Part shown: piece after piece, positions 32,326 to 33,755 of the stretch
Layout: the number at the start of each line of letters is the position of its first letter
Numbering within the stretch: position 1 is the stretch's first letter
NCBI GenBank assembly: GCA_038240015.1
Contig: JBBSEF010000028.1
Span: 1-33,755 of the forward strand
DNA: 33,755 nucleotides
DNA from: CAHJXF01 sp038240015
Lineage (GTDB): Bacteria; Pseudomonadota; Gammaproteobacteria; Burkholderiales; Burkholderiaceae_D
Direction of reading: 5' to 3'
Position numbers and translations under genes: made by a program
The notes under the pieces: generated by a model
Seen by the model: the letters and a program-made list of their open reading frames with translations, nothing else
Databases searched by the model: none
Told to the model about the DNA's origin: nothing

Positions 32326-33354
32326 CTATGGCGCGCCGCTGCCGGCGACCTTGTAAACGTTGTTCATCAGGGCGGCGCCGACGCGCGATTCCATTTCCTT
32401 GTGCACCGGCCACATCGTCTTTTTCCACTCGGCACGCTGCGTATCGGTGAGGTCGATCACCTGCACGTTGCCCGACGCCCTGATCTTCGCGAGCGCGTCG
32501 TTATTCTCTTGCACCACCAGCATCTGTTCGTAATCGGTCGCGTCCTTGATCGAAGACGAAACGACGGCTTGCAGGTCCGGCGGCAGCGCATTCCAGAACG
32601 ACTTGTTCATGATCACCGCGTAGCCCGTGTGCGTGTGATAGGTCAGCGTGATGAACTTCTGAACCTCCAGATACTTCTGAGAGGTGTAGCTCGAGAGAAT
32701 GTTTTCGGTCCCGTCCACCACGCCGGTCTGCAAGGCTTGATAGACCTCGGAGAACGCCATCACCTGCGGAAGTGCGCCCAGTGCGCGCTCATTGGCGTCG
32801 AGAACCTTCGATGAGGGGATGCGCATCTTCAAGCCCTTCACGTCCGCCGGCGTGCGCAAGGGCTTGTTGGCCGAGATCACGTGAAAGCCGCCGCTCCAGT
32901 AAGCAAGGCCTTTGATGTTGCGCGGCTCCAGCAAACCGAACAGCTCCTGTCCGATCGCCCCGTGCGTGACGCGCTGAAAGGCTGCATCGTCGGGGAAGAT
33001 ATAGGGCAGATCGAAGACCTCGAACTGGCGCAGACCGAGCGGGCCGAACTTCGACAACGAAGGCGCGAGCATTTGTACCGCGCCCAGTTGCAGCGCTTCG
33101 AGTTCTTCCTTGTCCTTGTAGAGCACGGAATTGGGATAGAGCTCGATCCGCAGTGGCCCACCCGGCAGACCTTTCGAGCGCTCCTCAGCCAACTGCTTGA
33201 AGCGCTCGGCGCCTTTGCCCTTGGGCGTGTCGACCGTAACGACGTGGCTGAACTTGATGATGACCGGCGTCTGAACCCGTTGCGCGTATGCGTTGCACGC
33301 TACGCCCGTACCGGCGAGCAGCAGCAACGACCAGAAGTTCATGCGTGCTGACAT
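32326..33354 (-). CDS. dctP: TRAP transporter substrate-binding protein DctP
   Basis: A 342-residue periplasmic solute receptor. The signal peptide ends in NAYA; then IIKFSHVVTVDTPKGKGAERF, the usual DctP opening. MRIPSSKVLDANERALGALP contains the conserved arginine that binds a carboxylate, and FSEVYQALQTGVVDGTENILS is the family signature helix. The ligand is therefore probably a C4-dicarboxylate or similar organic acid. ATG 33354 (AAGG 6 bases upstream) is preferred; ATG 33342 is possible. Its own permeases are not adjacent; dctQM lies at 22.96-24.89 kb in the same direction and may be its partner. The next gene upstream is a truncated marC. Confidence 0.93.
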   Translation of the reverse strand: MSARMNFWSLLLLAGTGVACNAYAQRVQTPVIIKFSHVVTVDTPKGKGAERFKQLAEERSKGLPGGPLRIELYPNSVLYKDKEELEALQLGAVQMLAPSLSKFGPLGLRQFEVFDLPYIFPDDAAFQRVTHGAIGQELFGLLEPRNIKGLAYWSGGFHVISANKPLRTPADVKGLKMRIPSSKVLDANERALGALPQVMAFSEVYQALQTGVVDGTENILSSYTSQKYLEVQKFITLTYHTHTGYAVIMNKSFWNALPPDLQAVVSSSIKDATDYEQMLVVQENNDALAKIRASGNVQVIDLTDTQRAEWKKTMWPVHKEMESRVGAALMNNVYKVAGSGAP

Positions 33355-33458
33355 CAGCGGCCTTTCGCGTTTACATCGGTCCGCAAGCATTCTGGAGAGT
33401 CTTCGACCGGCGCGCAATATCGCGTTTGTACCCATTCGCCGACGCAGCCGGAGAGCGA

Positions 33459-33618
33459 TCAATGTCGCAATGCCGGTACCAGAGCGATCAGGCCATCGAC
33501 GATCAGCTCGACGCCTAACGCAGCCAGCATCAAACCCATCAGGCGTGTCGCGACGTTGATGCCGGTGCGCCCGAGAGCGCGGCTGATGGGATCTGCGGCC
33601 GAGAGCGCGAGAAAAGAA
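33459..33618 (-). pseudogene. marC: MarC-family membrane protein, C-terminal remnant
   Basis: Only the last 50 or so residues remain: FLALSAADPISRALGRTGIN, then VATRLMGLMLAALGVELIVDGLIAL, which is the last conserved segment and transmembrane helix of MarC/YchE proteins. Upstream the frame runs into sequence unrelated to the family, at the point where the IS3-like end starts. The gene is therefore broken by insertion and has no start codon or N-terminal five helices in the window. The rest may lie beyond the insertion sequence outside the window. Confidence 0.72.
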
Positions 33619-33658
33619 GTGGTGCCGCAAACCTGGACAGGCCGGTAAGTGAAATTTC

Positions 33659-33690
33659 TGCTCGAATGGGCGCATTCGCCCGCAGGAGCA
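33659..33690 (+). promoter_or_regulatory. hairpin covering the transposase Shine-Dalgarno
   Basis: TGCTC (33659-33663) pairs with GAGCA (33686-33690), and GGGCG (33668-33672) pairs with CGCCC (33677-33681) around a 4-base loop. The ribosome-binding site AGGAG (33684-33688) lies in the 3' arm and would be partly hidden in transcripts that enter from outside the element. Confidence 0.6.
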
Positions 33691-33696
33691 GAGAGC

Positions 33697-33755
33697 ATGA
33701 GAAGACCACGCAGGAATCACTCATCGACGTTCAAGGCCAAGGTTGCGATTGCCGC
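33697..33755 (+). CDS. IS3-family transposase OrfA, N-terminal start only
   Basis: ATG 33697 stands 8 bases after AGGAG. Only 19 complete codons fit: MRRPRRNHSSTFKAKVAIA. A basic opening followed by (H)SxxFKAKVALAA is the usual start of the helix-turn-helix OrfA of IS3-family elements. The rest, including OrfB with the DDE catalytic core, is outside the window. Confidence 0.75.
   Translation, partial: MRRPRRNHSSTFKAKVAIA

Larger units (their letters stand above)
33620..33755 (+). mobile_element. left end of an IS3-family insertion sequence (continues off window)
   Basis: The insertion begins near 33620 with TGGTGCCGCAAACCTGGACA, a TG-starting end like IS3-family inverted repeats, and runs to the window edge with the first codons of an OrfA-type transposase. 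The exact first base and the target duplication cannot be fixed because the other end is missing. It truncates marC. Confidence 0.7.

Overview
The window comes from a GC-rich betaproteobacterium, most likely of the order Burkholderiales. The basis is the codon use, the fdsGBACD-type NAD-linked formate dehydrogenase operon, the trimeric Gram-negative porin, the TRAP and ABC solute-binding systems with Sec signal peptides, and the general gene style. This is inference from the sequence alone; no species is claimed.

Left part (1-5.1 kb, + strand): the end of a soluble NAD-dependent formate dehydrogenase operon. It holds fdsB (cut at the window edge), fdsA, fdhD (also called fdsC) and fdsD. This molybdenum or tungsten enzyme uses a cysteine at the active site. 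On the opposite strand follow a GNAT-type acetyltransferase and a zinc-ribbon methyltransferase (5.06-6.69 kb) and a tRNA-Ala(CGC) with clear promoter and terminator. Next are an alpha/beta hydrolase (+) and an orphan LivJ-type binding protein (-).

Centre (9.17-19.64 kb, all - strand): a self-contained selenocysteine formate dehydrogenase island. Read in transcription order it is fdoG, fdoH, fdoI, a terminator hairpin, fdhE, selA, selB, selC (tRNA-Sec), a GcvH-like lipoyl-domain protein and a DsrE-like sulfur-transfer protein. fdoG contains an in-frame UGA at codon 198, followed at the standard distance by a bacterial SECIS hairpin. The island therefore supplies the selenoenzyme, its maturation protein and three of the four dedicated selenocysteine factors; selD is not in the window. 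The GcvH-like/DsrE-like pair directly behind selC is the best candidate here for something not well described.

Right part (20-33.7 kb): a 24-residue membrane microprotein, a ketopantoate reductase-like enzyme, a small lipoprotein and the Fe-S carrier ApbC/Mrp. After these come TRAP permeases dctM and dctQ, an FbpABC-type ABC importer, a porin with an N-terminal coiled coil, a two-lobed aspartic protease lipoprotein and a small secreted cysteine protein. The TRAP binding protein dctP follows, separated by about 7.4 kb from dctQM. The window ends with the 3' remnant of a marC-family gene interrupted by the left end of an IS3-family element, whose transposase ribosome-binding site lies inside a hairpin.

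Functional picture: formate can be oxidised either in the cytoplasm with NAD (Fds) or at the periplasmic face with electrons passed to quinone (FdoGHI). FdhD is probably shared. The rest is mainly solute uptake and envelope functions.
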